From assembly GCA_964017185.1 (NCBI GenBank), contig OZ024870.1:64954812-65018811 (forward strand): 64,000 nucleotides of DNA, given 5' to 3'. This document shows positions 22,591 to 33,576 of this stretch, piece by piece (position 1 is the first letter of the stretch; every line of letters begins with the position of its first letter). The DNA comes from Rugalucina vietnamica (taxonomy: Eukaryota > Mollusca > Bivalvia > Lucinida > Lucinidae). Under the pieces are notes generated by a model that was given only the letters and a program-made list of their open reading frames with translations, was not told the DNA's origin and did not search any database. Both the position numbers and the translations under genes were made by a program.

Positions 22591-23150
22591 GAGGGAAGTG
22601 TTTAACCGTAGTATTGACCTCTCCATATGTTTTCAGTATTCTGTCAATCATTTGACGTAATAAGGCTCCTTATGGGTTTATGAAGGTGCATTTTCCATAA
22701 CTGTTTCAATCAGAGACATATACAGCTGTACAGATACATCTTTATCTCAGTTTCAATGCACGATATTGAATTCCCTTTCCTTCGAGGCTAGACTAGGCTC
22801 GAGTTTGTTTTGTCGGCCATTTTTGTCACTTTTCATCACTTCGATAAATAAATCTACGAGATCAGTAAATACGATGCTTATGATAAAATTAAACTGGAGA
22901 TATATTGTTTAATGATATTAAGTAGTGTTGCTTATTTTCAAATGTTTTAAATCATAAGATTTGGACGAACTCTCTCGATCGTTGACCTATTTATCGGAAA
23001 ACGATCCATATTGAATTATGTTGTTTCCAATACAGTGTTCTCGTACAGTGTCCGCTTTCATAGATGATTGACATGCGGTATCACGATCTACCGGATTGGA
23101 CCGAAACTGTCCGAAACGAACCGATATTGTCCGAGACGGACATAGATTGT
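22591..23150. other. Non-coding stretch
   Basis: No exon or repeat was recognised. A group of CCGAA-type short repeats (CGGACCGAAACTGTCCGAAA-like) lies near 23095-23145. Confidence 0.45.
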
Positions 23151-23151
23151 G

Positions 23152-24053
23152 ATAACAAGAAAATTATAGCATGTTACTAAAAATTATAGCATGAATGTTT
23201 GATTTTGTTAGAGCCAGTCAGAATAATACTAACACAGAATCAAGCAATAATGGAAGGACGAGGTGAATCCAGTATGGTTCGAAATTTTAACCACATAGTA
23301 GCATGTGAAGCATTTTATGTGCACAAGAATATTGTGATTTACTTAGAACGCAGGAAAACCGTACCCGAAGAGTTATTGCACCATGGATACATGTATCCGT
23401 CATGTAACCAGATTTCTTATAGTACGGATTTATGCTACATCACACGACGCCACAAAAATTAAGTTTAGCCTCACTTCTAAGAATATACCATTTGAGTCAT
23501 ATGATAGCAGATTTTGGCTTATACCTCATAACCTTATATTTAAATTATATTTATAGCACATTTGAAACTGGATTCACCTTGTCCTTCCATTATTGCTTGA
23601 TTCTGTGGTAGTATTATTCTGATTGGCTCTATCAATCAAACTTTCATCATGTATTTGAAATTTTTGTTTGGAGACTCAGAGAATCTAAAATAATCAAGTT
23701 AGGCACAAGCACACTATACAACTTTGGGTCACTCAAATAGCAAGAATATATGTTTGGAATTTTAAATAAAATCTTCTTTTGCTGGTGAAATTTTACATAT
23801 GTTTGTTTGTTTCTTTTAAGTTTTAATGGTCAAGCCAACAATTTTTCAGACGTGGTGATGAAACCATTACGGTTTAACACAGTATCTGTTTTATTTAGTA
23901 TCAAAATGCACTAAACGTTACTTATTAAAAGGAATAATTCTTCTTGTCGGTGTAGATTAATATCACAATCTCATATTAATTTAAACTTCCAAATTTCTAT
24001 GAACCCTTCCGTATAGCATGTTACTAAGAACATGCTATAATTTTCTTGTTATG
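23152..24053. mobile_element. Double nested inverted-repeat element
   Basis: The outer arms ATAACAAGAAAATTATAGCA are at 23152-23180 and, inverted, at about 24017-24053. An inner pair of about 75 bp lies at about 23190-23273 and 23570-23655, sharing AGTCAGAATAATACTAACAC and CAAGCAATAATGGAAGGAC. The inner 470 bp could be a separate element inserted in the outer one. No gene is supported, and the frame at 23199-23462 uses the inner arm. Confidence 0.6.
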
Positions 24054-24825
24054 CTTGTTGACGATTCCTATGGAATTTTATAAACTTCGTGTGCACTGTG
24101 TCAGTGATCGTAAATATGTGTTTGAATGCATTGCTATAGCAACAGATTTAACGCTTGTGGACCCCTTAGTCACCCCTTTCAAAGATTCAGGGCCGCTTGC
24201 TCTTTAGATCCTTGGATATTCCACAGATCACCCCTGACCGGGGGATCAGTTAATCCGTCGATAATCCAGAGTTGATCTCCTGATCCCACGACTTTCGCAC
24301 ATGCGATTCAACAGAGATTCACATGAGCAGAAGATGATCTTCGATGTAAAAGTGAATTATAACACAAGGCAAAAGAAATAGCTATCATTTGTAAAGAATG
24401 AGAGTGCGAAAGGGTGCCATCTTCATGTCACATGAAAGGAAGATACTGCTGGAAGCCAATAATGAATTGTAGAAAAAGGTCAAAATAATGCCAAACGTAT
24501 TAAAGAATGAATATTGGGGGTCGGCAAGCGTAAACTCTGTTGCATCCAAACACATATATATTTACGATCACTGACACAGTGCACGAAGTTTATAAAACTC
24601 CATATCTTAAAAAGTACCCTGAACCTGAACACCTAAGGCCACAGTGAGGGGAGCGCTGCTATTTCATTTGTATGTAAGCCAGCTGACCGTCCATCATTTC
24701 GGTTAAAGCTACAACGAAATCTCGCTCCAAAGTCCCACTTATCTCGTACGAAAAGTAATTTTATCATCGTCTTCATCATTTGTTCATTTTGTTTTTTCAA
24801 CCTTCAAATGCATTTTTATGGTAAT

Positions 24826-24900
24826 GGGGCGGTAGCCTAGGTTTTAACTAGTACGTCGGACTTTCGATAGAGATGTCAAGGGTTCGATTCCTACAGGCGG
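24826..24900 (+). other. tRNA-like pol III box in unit U2
   Basis: It starts GGGGCGGTAGCCTAGGTTTT and has an intact B box GGTTCGATTCC. Layout and spacing match the copies at 28837-28907 and 32709-32779. No proper cloverleaf forms. Confidence 0.55.
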
Positions 24901-25062
24901 AGTATTGTGTCCTTTAACTAGACACATTTGCCCCTAATAGTACCAATTTATTAACAAAAAGCAGTGGCTTCGTCCCGGTATGACTTAAGTTAAACAAACA
25001 CATAAAACTAAAACAATGACAAATAGCAATAAGAATCTGTTAAAATTAGGCTTGAGTAACAG

Positions 25063-27945
25063 ATAAAAAGGTACAAGTAGGCAAAGATCAGGAAAAGGCG
25101 CAATCAGAAAAAGATTCCCACTCCAAAAACCGAGGTGGGAAAAAAACAAACTAACAATCAGGTACTTATACCATGAAAACATTTCGTAAGCCGAATGAGC
25201 AGCTATTTTCCCAATAGGTGGCCACTCAGTTACCTTAACTTAACTAAAAATATGAAAACATACATAAGGCGCCAACAGCACAAAATATTTTAAACACCAA
25301 GACATAAAACAAAAAGAACCACCACAGAAGTATCGACTTGGAACGATCAGTAACACAAAGTTACTGGCGGGTTTAAATCGATTTTACATGGCCATAACCT
25401 CACCCTCAGCTACTGCAGTGGTTCATCATAACATTTAGTTAGTTCTTCGGTCCTCGTGGTGAATCTCTAACTAGTCAATGAATCATCAAGAACAAACAAA
25501 TAAATCATGATTAACATCCTGATGAATCAAAAACCAGGACTCACAGATTGAGTAAGCTGCCCAACGATGGAGATCCCTGGGCGCCGAATAACTTACTAAC
25601 TCCGGAGCAAAAGAAAAACATCAGTTGGACCCCGGTGGGCCAAGCAACAGACAAGAAGCTCCGGCCCCAACCAACTAAAATGAATAGCTTTAAGTCGGGG
25701 CCATCATAGAGTCTGACGCCCGACCCACCGGCGTGCAATTAAAGAAGGCAGCATAGTTATCAACCGTGATTGGGTTAAAAACTAACCATGCAGACTGTCG
25801 CATAACATTCAAGTTATAACCTATACGTCTGTAACGTGTTATGATTTTTCTAAACTGAAAAGAAAAATCATTACTTCCTATAAGTTTCTTAAATTTGTAA
25901 ACCAAGTCACCATAAAATTCTGGTTCCGAAAGGCCCGCGTCTTTAACCCAACATTATATTTGGAAATCAATTCATAGTGTCTACGATAAAATTTAGAAAA
26001 GGTTTTTCGAAGTTTATGATACCGATAGCCCTGTTGGAGAAGTTTGGCCGTTAAACATTTATTTCGAGCGTTGAAGTCTGTAACATGATTGCAGACTCTA
26101 GCAAACCTAATAAGTTGCGAAATGTATACACCATAAGAAGCACGACGAGGAACGTCACCATCCAAAAACGGAAAATTTACTATATCAAAATCAAAGTCAT
26201 CGCGCTTATCATAAATTTTAGAAGAAACAAATCCATTTGCAACAGAAAGATGTAGATCTAAAAAGGGGGCTTCGGTATCCGAGACATTGGCTTTGTTCAA
26301 CTGTAGTTCAGATGGATAAATTTGATTGACCATACCTTCAAAATAAGGGTTGTCAATGTTCAAGAGGTCATCAAGGTACCTAGAAGTGGAATTAAAAGCC
26401 TCGATAACATCAGCTTGATTATCATGGTTAAGAGAATCCATGAAATCTCTTTCGTAGCAGTATAAAAATAAATCAGCTACGCAAGGTGCGCAATTTGTAC
26501 CCTTCGGAATTCCCACAATTTGTTTGTATAACTTGGTCCCTACTCTAATATAAATATTATCCAGGAGATAGGATAAGGCGTCGCACACATTCTGACATGA
26601 CCAAAGTGTATACCGACTTTGGTCAGAGGAAGTGAAAAAAGCCTTTCTGTCATTACATGCCAAATAAAGTGAACCATAGTTTTTTAATGCCCTTTTGAAG
26701 GTCCACTCTATCAAATCCAGAAGTTTTTCTTTAATTAGATTATGTGGTAAAGTTGTATACAGAGTAGAAAAATCATATGTGGACAAGCTTGTCGCACGGA
26801 ACCCTCTACACTTCAATTTATTGAGCACCTCACCAGAATTTTTTATTGACCAAAACCAATTTTTATTTGAAGTTTCATACACTGTCTCACAGTATCTTAT
26901 AACATGAGATTTGATAGCAGTAAGACAGGAAATTAATAATTTAGAAAGTTCAGTAGTAGTACAAGAGCTAGAATTTGCAATAAATCTAGCTTTGTATGGT
27001 CTTTTGTGAAGCTTAGGTAACCAATACATCGTAGGAAGTTTGTCTTGGCCTTCATTGACACAAACAGAAAACTTAACAGGTAAATCGTTTAAGTGGGCAT
27101 TAACTACAGACATTTCATCAGTATCTGTCTCCAGATAAGCCCTGGTACCATCAAGCTCCTGTTTTAAGGTGTTAACGTAGTGAAGCCTACAAACAACAAC
27201 AACATTGTTTGCGGCTTTGTCTGCCGGAACCAAGACATACTTTCTGTGAAATTCTTGGATACCCTGCTTCAAATGCCTAAATGACGATTTAGGTTTAGGA
27301 GGTAAAAGATTAGTATTTTGTGAATAAAACTTTATACGTTTATCCACGATAGTGAAGATACTTCTTTTCCATTCTTTAAGAGCATTATCCTCAACACCCT
27401 CTCGTTTACACCATCGATTACCGAAATCATTCAATGCAGATGCAATCTCCTCTCTACATTTGTCGAAATTGATGTAGGAAGGGAATCTATATTTCGGACC
27501 TTTAGAAACAATTTTACGAATTCTAGAATCCGAAATTATTCTTAAATCTCCAGTAACTATATGTCCGGCTGGTTGATAAACAAATTTAGAATCTTTACAA
27601 TCTCAAGACTTAGGAGTATTAGCATGGATATCAAGATCAGAAACAAGTTTATTGAAATTAAAAATAGTATTTCTGATTGGTTTATTATATTTGTAACAAA
27701 TAATAGGAGGTTCTGAATTTTGGAAGTACGTAGGTATAGACTGTATCACTGATTTATCCTGGAATATGCTTGGTAAATCAATAAAGTCAATTGCTTTATT
27801 AATGAAAGGAATTTTAATAAAACTTCTAATGTGATTAGATTCGGAATCGATAAATGGACGAAGAGCATGCTGAGTATAACATCTTGTTAACAGTGCAGCG
27901 TCATACATTTGATGATTTCTATCGTAAAAACTATTAGCCTCTGCT
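25063..27945 (-). mobile_element. Penelope-like retroelement (Naiad-type), copy 1, 5'-truncated
   Basis: The 3' end (minus strand) is GCCTACTTGTACCTTTT, shared with the tail fragments at 31993-32380, 35580-35903, 49139-49359 and 52075. The 5' end lies near 27945, where the sequence joins host unit U2. The RT belongs with telomerase-like Penelope RTs by motif. The N-terminal GIY-YIG endonuclease expected in Naiads is not present, so the copy is truncated. The 3' untranslated stretch 25063-25689 would be where a SECIS element should be looked for. Confidence 0.75.
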
Positions 27946-28007
27946 ACTAAGCAGGTTTGACTGAGAGTGCTCAACGGAGGATCACCGATACAACGGATCA
28001 GCTGCAC
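25690..28007 (-). pseudogene. Penelope-like RT ORF, copy 1, with in-frame TGA and one frameshift
   Basis: Two frame-matched segments (28007-27606 and 27602-25878) are joined by a single TGA at 27603-27605. The codons around it read Lys-Ser-TGA-Asp-Cys-Lys. Numbering from the Met at 27434: MYWLPKLHKRPYKARFIA at about 136, motif A STYDFSTLYTTLP at about 218, GIPKGTNCAP at 308 and catalytic YLDD at 353-356. Such RTs copy RNA and are related to telomerase RT. A 10-bp deletion near 25935, absent from copy 2, shifts the frame. The C-terminus (NCTPVGRASDSMMAPT) continues in another frame to 25690. The first 20 or so residues after 28007 come from the host repeat. The GIPK Lys (usually Met) may also be damage. 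The TGA is discussed as a likely selenocysteine codon. Confidence 0.8.
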
Positions 28008-28125
28008 AAGCCAGCCACCTCTTGACCAAACTTTCTAACGGTATTTGAGAAGTGATCGGAATGCGAGTCGATGACCGTTGGGTCAGTTTTATCGATTGCT
28101 AATCACCCAGCAAGTGGCCATCATT

Positions 28126-28434
28126 CTTTAATATGTTTGGCATTATTTTGCTCCTTTTCTACAATTCATTATTGGCCTTCAGCAGTATCTTCCTTTCATG
28201 TATCATGAAGATGGCACCCTTTCCCACCCTCATTCCTTACAAATGATAGCTATAATTTCTTCTGCCTGGGGTTATAATTGAAGATCATCTTCTGCTCAGT
28301 TGAATCGCTTTTGAATCGCACGTGCGAAAGCCGTGGGATCCGGAGATCAACTCTGGATTATAGACGGATTAACTGACCCCGGTCAGGGGTGATCGGTGAA
28401 TTATCCTCGGATCTAACGAGCAAGCGGCCATAAA
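28126..28434 (+). mobile_element. Unit U3: terminal fragment of the tRNA-box repeat
   Basis: It matches the right end of U4 (about 29293-29603): TTAATATGTTTGGCATTATT, the block with CACGTGCGAAAG, and the terminus CTAACGAGCAAGCGGCCATA. The rest of the unit is missing. Confidence 0.6.
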
Positions 28435-28446
28435 TGATGAAAATAT

Positions 28447-29603
28447 ATTTTGAGTGATATGACCACTTGCTCGCCTATTCTAATAGGGCGATTAACCATC
28501 GATAAACCTGACCATACGGTCATCGACTTGCATACCGATCACTTCTCAAATACCGTTAGAAAGTTTGGTCAAGAGGTGGTTTGCTTGCGCAGTTGATCCG
28601 TTGTATCGTTGATCCGCCGTTGAGCACTCTCAGTCAAACCTGCTCAATAGCAGGTTTATCGGTTACCCAAGCATAATTTTAAAAGATTTTTATTGCTATT
28701 TGTAATTGTTTAGTTTTATTTGTTTGTTTAACTTGTCAGTAAACAGGTCTATAGTCATACTGAGACGGAGTCACTGCTTTTTGTGCATTAACAAGTACTA
28801 CTTTGTATTAGGGGTAAATGTGTCTAGTTAAACACTGCGCCTGTAAGAATCGAACCCTCGACATCTCTATCCAGAGTCCGACGTACTAACACCTAGGCTA
28901 CCGCCCCATTACCATCAAAAGAAAGAAAATGCATTTGAAGGATGGCGAAACAAAAGGAACAAATGATAAGGGAGATGATAAATATACTTTCCCTATGCGA
29001 TGATTGGGACTTTGGATCGAGATTTCGTTGTAGCTTTAACCGAAATGATGGACGGTCAGCAGGCTAACATACAAATGAAGAAGCAGTGTTCCCCTCACTT
29101 ATGCGAGAAATAGAATTCGTAACCTTAGATGTTCAGGTTCAGGGTAATTTTTAAAGCTTGTTGACAATTCCTATGGAATTTTATAAACCTCGTGTACTGT
29201 GTCAGTGATCTAAAATATATATGTTTGGGTGCATTGTTATAGCAACAGAGTTAACGCTTCTGGACCCCTCAGTCACCTCTTTACAAGATTCATTTTTAAT
29301 ATGTTTGGCATTATTTCGTTCCTTTTCTACAATTCATTATTGGCCTCCAGCAGTATCTTCCTTTCATGTGACATGAAGATGGCACCCTTTCGCAAACTCA
29401 TTCTTTACAAATGATAGCTATTTCTTTTGTCTGGGGTTATAATTCACTTTTAGATCGAAGATCATGTTCTGCTCAGCTGAATCTCTGTTGAATCGCACGT
29501 GCGAAAGTCGTGGGATCCGCAGATCAACTCTAGATTATAGACGCATTAATTATCTGGGGTGATCGGTGAATTATCCTCGGATCTAACGAGCAAGCGCCCA
29601 TAA
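28447..29603 (+). mobile_element. Unit U4: complete tRNA-box repeat, about 1.16 kb
   Basis: It is bounded by TGACCACTTGCTCGCCTATT and CTAACGAGCAAGCGCCCATA (inverted, imperfect, about 14 bp). It contains the Penelope-free junction near 28655 and a tRNA-like box on the minus strand, plus CCTATGGAATTTTATAAACC and CACGTGCGAAAGTCGTGGGA. No open frame is protein-like. Confidence 0.65.
28837..28907 (-). other. tRNA-like pol III box in unit U4
   Basis: Minus strand: GGGGCGGTAGCCTAGGTGTT, then TCCGACTCTGG-type middle, then a perfect B box GGTTCGATTC and CTTACAGGCGC. The 5' half resembles a tRNA-Gln head, but the anticodon stem cannot form. Confidence 0.6.
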
Positions 29604-29929
29604 ACGATGAAAATATATTTTGAGTGATAATATATTCGATTAACGTTATCTTGGATTTTGATAACTAAAAACACACATGTTTAGTAAGTCGGTCGACACT
29701 TTTTTCATAAACGAACACCAGGTAGCATGTCCTTAACTCTAAAGTTAAACTAATCATGATTACCTAACAAAGCGACATGTTGTACTTGTCGCCCTTCAGC
29801 TGATTAAAAATACCGCGAGATGAAGAGTTGGTCAGTACCGCTCCTGCCTAGAATACGACTACTTGTTTATTGGTACACATGTACCGGGATTTCGCTAATT
29901 TCGTTTGCCTTGTGTCGTAACTCATCAAA
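29604..29929. other. Spacer between repeat units
   Basis: AT-rich non-coding sequence between U4 and U5. Nothing recognised. Confidence 0.5.
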
Positions 29930-30620
29930 TGGCCGCTTGCTCGTTAGATCGGAGGATAATCCACCAATCATCCCTGACCGGGGGATCAGTTAATCCGTCG
30001 ATAATCCAGAGTTGATCTCCGGATCTCACGACTTTCGCACGTGCGAATCAACAGAGGTTCAGCTGAGTTCGGTCTTAAAGTTAATCATAACACCAGGCAA
30101 AATAAATAGATATCATTTGTAAAAAATGAAGGTGCGAAAGGGTGTCATCTTCATGTCACATGAATGGAAGATACTGGAGGCCAATAATGAATCGTAGAAA
30201 AAGAGCAAAATAATGCCAAACATATTAAAGAATGAATCTGGGAAAGATATGACTGAGGGTTCCGCAATCACTAACTATGTTGCTATAACAAAGTATCAAA
30301 ACACATATTTACGATCACTGACACCGTGCACGAAGTTTATAAAATTCCATAGGAATCGTCAACAAGCTTAAAAATTACCCTGAACCTGAGACCCTAAGGT
30401 CACGAATTCTCGCATAAGTTATAGGATTGCTGCTTCTCCATTTGTATGTTAGCCAGCTGACCGTCCATCATTTTGGTCATTTTGGTTCAAGCTACAGCGA
30501 AATTTCGCTCCGAAGTCCCAATCATCGCATACGGAAAGTAGATTTACCATCTCCCTTATCGTGTGTTCCCCTTTTGTTTTGTCATCGTTCAAATGCATTT
30601 TCTTTCTTTTGATGGTAATG

Positions 30621-30690
30621 TGGCGATAGCCTAGGTGTTAGTTTGTTGGACTCTGGATAAAGAGGTCAAGGGTTCGATTCTTACAGTCGC
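30621..30690 (+). other. tRNA-like pol III box in unit U5 (first)
   Basis: It begins TGGCGATAGCCTAGGTGTTA and has B box GGTTCGATTC. Same layout as the copies in U2, U4 and U6. Confidence 0.55.
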
Positions 30691-31184
30691 AGTGTTGTGT
30701 CCTTTAGCTAGACACATTTACACCCAGTAGTACTGGTTAATACACAAAATCAGTGGCTTCGTCCCGGTATGACTTAAGAACTGTTGACTGGAGGATAATC
30801 CACCAATCATCCCTGACCGGGGGATCAGTTAATCCGTCGATAATCCGGATCTCACGACTTTCGCACGTGCGATTCAACAGAGGTTCAGCTGAGTTCGGTC
30901 TTAAAGTTAATCATAGGAATCTTCAACAAGATTACAAATTACCCTGAACCTGAGAACCTAAGGTCGCGAATTCTCGCATAAGTTATAGGATTGCTGCTTC
31001 TCCATTTGTATGTTAGCCAGCTGACCGTCTATCATTTTGGTCATTTTGGTTCAAGCTACAGCGAAATTTTGCTCCGAAGTCCCAATCATCACATACGGAA
31101 AGTAGATTTATCATCTCCCTTATCGTGTGTTCCCCTTTTGTTTTTTCATCGTTCAAATGCATTTTCTTTCTTTTGATGGTAATG

Positions 31185-31254
31185 TGGTGGTAGACTAGGT
31201 GTTAGTATGTCGGACTCTGGATAAAGAGGTCAAGGGTTCGATTCTTACAGGCGC
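31185..31254 (+). other. tRNA-like pol III box in unit U5 (second)
   Basis: It begins TGGTGGTAGACTAGGTGTTA, so its A box has changed (AGACTAGG for AGCCTAGG), while the B box GGTTCGATTC is intact. It lies in the internally duplicated part of U5. Confidence 0.55.
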
Positions 31255-31992
31255 AGTGTTGTGTCCTTTAGCTAGACACATTTACCCCCAGTAGTACTGG
31301 TCAATACACAAAAACATTGGCTTCGTCCCGGTATGACTTAAGAACTGTTGACTGGCAAGTTAAACAAACAAATAAAACTAAAACATTGACAAATAACAAT
31401 AAAAATATGTTAAAATTAGGCTTGAGACACCGATAAACCAACCTGCTACTAAGCAGGTTTGATTGAGAGCGCTCAATGACGGATCACCGATACAAGGGAT
31501 CAACTATGCAAGCCAAACCATCTCTTTACCAAACTTTCTAACGGTATTTGAGAAGTGATCGGACCGTCGTGTCAGTTGTATCGATGGCTAATCGCCCGAT
31601 TAGTATAGCCGAGCAAGTGGCCATTATGGTCGCTTGCTCGCTCGTTAGATCGGAGGATAATCCACTAATCATCCCTGACCTGGGGATCAGTTAATCCGTC
31701 GATAATCCAGAGTTGATCTCCGGATCTCACGATTTTCGCACGTGGATTCAACAGAGGTTCAGCTGAGTTCGGTCTTAAAGTTAATCATAACACCAGGCAA
31801 AAGAAATAGCTATCATTTGTAAAGAATGAAGGTGCGAAAGGGTGTCATCTTCATGTCACATGAATGGAAGATACTGGAGGCCAATAATGAATCGTAGAAA
31901 AAGAGCAAAATAATGCCAAACATATTAAAGAATGAATCTGGGAAAGATATGACTGAGGGTTCCGCAAGCACTAACTATGTTGCTATAACAAA

Positions 31993-32380
31993 GGTACAAG
32001 TAGGCAAAGATCAGGAAAAGGCGCAATCAGAAAAAGATTCCCACTCCAAAAACCGAGGTGGGAAAAAACCAAACTAACAATCAGGTACTTATACCATGAA
32101 ACATATCGTAAGCCGAATGAGCAGCTATTTTCCCAATAGGTGGCCACTCAGTTACCTTAACTAAAAATATGAAAACATACATAAGGCGCCAACAGCACAA
32201 AAAATTTTTTTAAACACCAAGACATAAAACAAAAAGAACCACTACAGAAGTATCGACTTGGAACGATCAGTAACACAAAGTTACTGGCGGGCTTAAACCG
32301 GTTTTACAGGTACCTAACCTCACCCTCAGCTTCTGCAGTGGTTCACAACATTTAGTTAGTTCTTCGGTCCTCGTGGTGAA
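31993..32380 (-). mobile_element. Penelope-like 3' tail fragment in unit U6
   Basis: The minus strand of this stretch is the last 388 bp of the element seen at 25063-25450, ending GCCTACTTGTACC. The junctions are ATAACAAA at 31992 and GTATCAAAAC at 32381, joined directly in U5. It is a heavily 5'-truncated insertion. Confidence 0.7.
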
Positions 32381-32708
32381 GTATCAAAACACATATTTAC
32401 GATCACTGACACCGTGCACGAAGTTTATAAAATTCCATAGGAATCGTCAACAAGCTTAAAAATTACCCTGAACCTGAGAACCTAAGGTCACAAATTCTCG
32501 CATAAGTTATAGGACTGCTGCTTCTCCATTTGTATGTTAGCCAGCTGACCGTCCATCATTTTGGTCATTTTGGTTCAAGCTACAGCAAAATTTCGTTTCG
32601 AAGTCCCAATCATCGCATACGGAAAGTTGATTTATCATCTCCCTTATCGTGTGTTCCCCTTTTGTTTTGTCGCCGTTCAAATGCATTTTCTTTCTTTTGA
32701 TGGTAATG

Positions 32709-32779
32709 TGGCGATAGCCTAGGTGTTAGTATGTCGGACTCTGGATAAAGAGGTCAAGGGTTCGATTCTTACAGGCGCA
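32709..32779 (+). other. tRNA-like pol III box in unit U6
   Basis: It reads TGGCGATAGCCTAGGTGTTA, then CGGACTCTGGATAAAGAGGT, then B box GGTTCGATTC and TTACAGGCGC. No cloverleaf forms. Confidence 0.55.
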
Positions 32780-33136
32780 CTGTTGTGTCCTATAGCTAGA
32801 CACATTTACCCCTAGCAGTACTGGTTAATACACAAAAACAGTGGCTTCGTCCAGGTATGACTTAAGAACTGTTGACTGGCAAGTTAAACAAACAAATAAA
32901 ACTAAAAAATGACAAATAACAATAAAAATACGTTAAAATTAGGCTTGAGACACCGATAAACGAGATGGCTCAACGACGGATCACCGATACAAGGGATCAA
33001 CTATGCAAGCCAAACCATCTCTTGACCAAACTTTCTAACGGTATTTAAGAAGTGATCGGTATGCAAGTTGATGACCGTTGGGTCAGTTGTATCGATGGCT
33101 AATCGCCTGATTAGTATGGTCGAGCAAGTGGCCATT

Positions 33137-33575
33137 AGATTTCGTTAGATCTTCATACAAACCCTGATGGATAGTAGGAACTCAATATTATTGTCAGACA
33201 GTTCTCTCCCTATCTCCTACTTCTGTAAGATTTGGTACCAAGTCGTACAGACAAGCTTATTTGTCGAGGCGTCCCTAAAAAGTCTCCTCGTACATCATCC
33301 ATAGTGCAGATCATATTTTTCTTTCGATCCTTTCACCCCCCCCCCCCGCGGGGGGGGCTACTTTGACCTATCTGGCCTACACTGCAACCCAGACAATTTT
33401 TCATGGGTCCCAAATCGTTCATTGGGACCCCACAAATGCAAATAATTTTGTCCTCAAAGATAAACGTTTTTGCACTTTGAGAAAATGCATGATTTCCATG
33501 GCAACCGTTTACGTGATTCTTGAGCATGGGGGTGTACATACAAAATTGGCCATATCTCCGCTGTTACTTATCCTA
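33137..33575. other. Non-coding stretch with a C/G run
   Basis: No gene seen. At 33337-33357 a run of Cs joins a run of Gs (CCCCCCCCCCGCGGGGGGG), a perfect homopolymer palindrome. Confidence 0.5.
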
Positions 33576-33576
33576 A

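Larger units (their letters stand above)
24184..28125 (-). mobile_element. Unit U2: tRNA-box repeat with a Penelope-like element inserted
   Basis: The outer ends are GGCCGCTTGCTCTTTAGATC (left) and AGCAAGTGGCCAT (right), inverted and imperfect. The host repeat portions are 24184-25062 and about 27946-28125. Between them sits the Penelope-like copy. Units without that insertion run directly from the equivalent of 27946 to the equivalent of 25062 (around 28655 in U4 and 31440 in U5). Confidence 0.65.
29930..31624 (-). mobile_element. Unit U5: tRNA-box repeat with an internal duplication
   Basis: It begins TGGCCGCTTGCTCGTTAGAT and ends GAGCAAGTGGCCAT. The stretch 30790-31330 repeats 29955-30770 with an internal gap: CCAATCATCCCTGACCGGGG, AGCCAGCTGACCGTC and the tRNA-like box each occur twice. 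Two tRNA-like boxes are therefore present. The frames at 30427-30612 and 30991-31176 are the duplicated segment, not genes. Confidence 0.65.
31625..33136 (-). mobile_element. Unit U6: tRNA-box repeat with a Penelope tail inserted
   Basis: It abuts U5 directly. It starts TGGTCGCTTGCTCGCTCGTT and ends GAGCAAGTGGCCATTAG. It is interrupted at 31993-32380 by a Penelope 3' fragment. U5 shows the uninterrupted sequence (CTATAACAAAGTATCAAAAC near 30282-30301). Confidence 0.65.

Noticed and set aside
30427..31176. Two near-identical 61-codon frames taken as a gene duplication
   Set aside because: They are the internally duplicated segment of a non-coding repeat unit, and the frame is not kept in U6.
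22276..32779. tRNA genes at the six GGTTCGATTC boxes
   Set aside because: The 5' and B-box parts look like tRNA but the anticodon arm does not pair, and the copies are parts of repeats.
28447..33136. CRISPR-like or satellite array
   Set aside because: Units are over 1 kb, differ in length, and have transposon-like ends; there are no short regular repeats and spacers.
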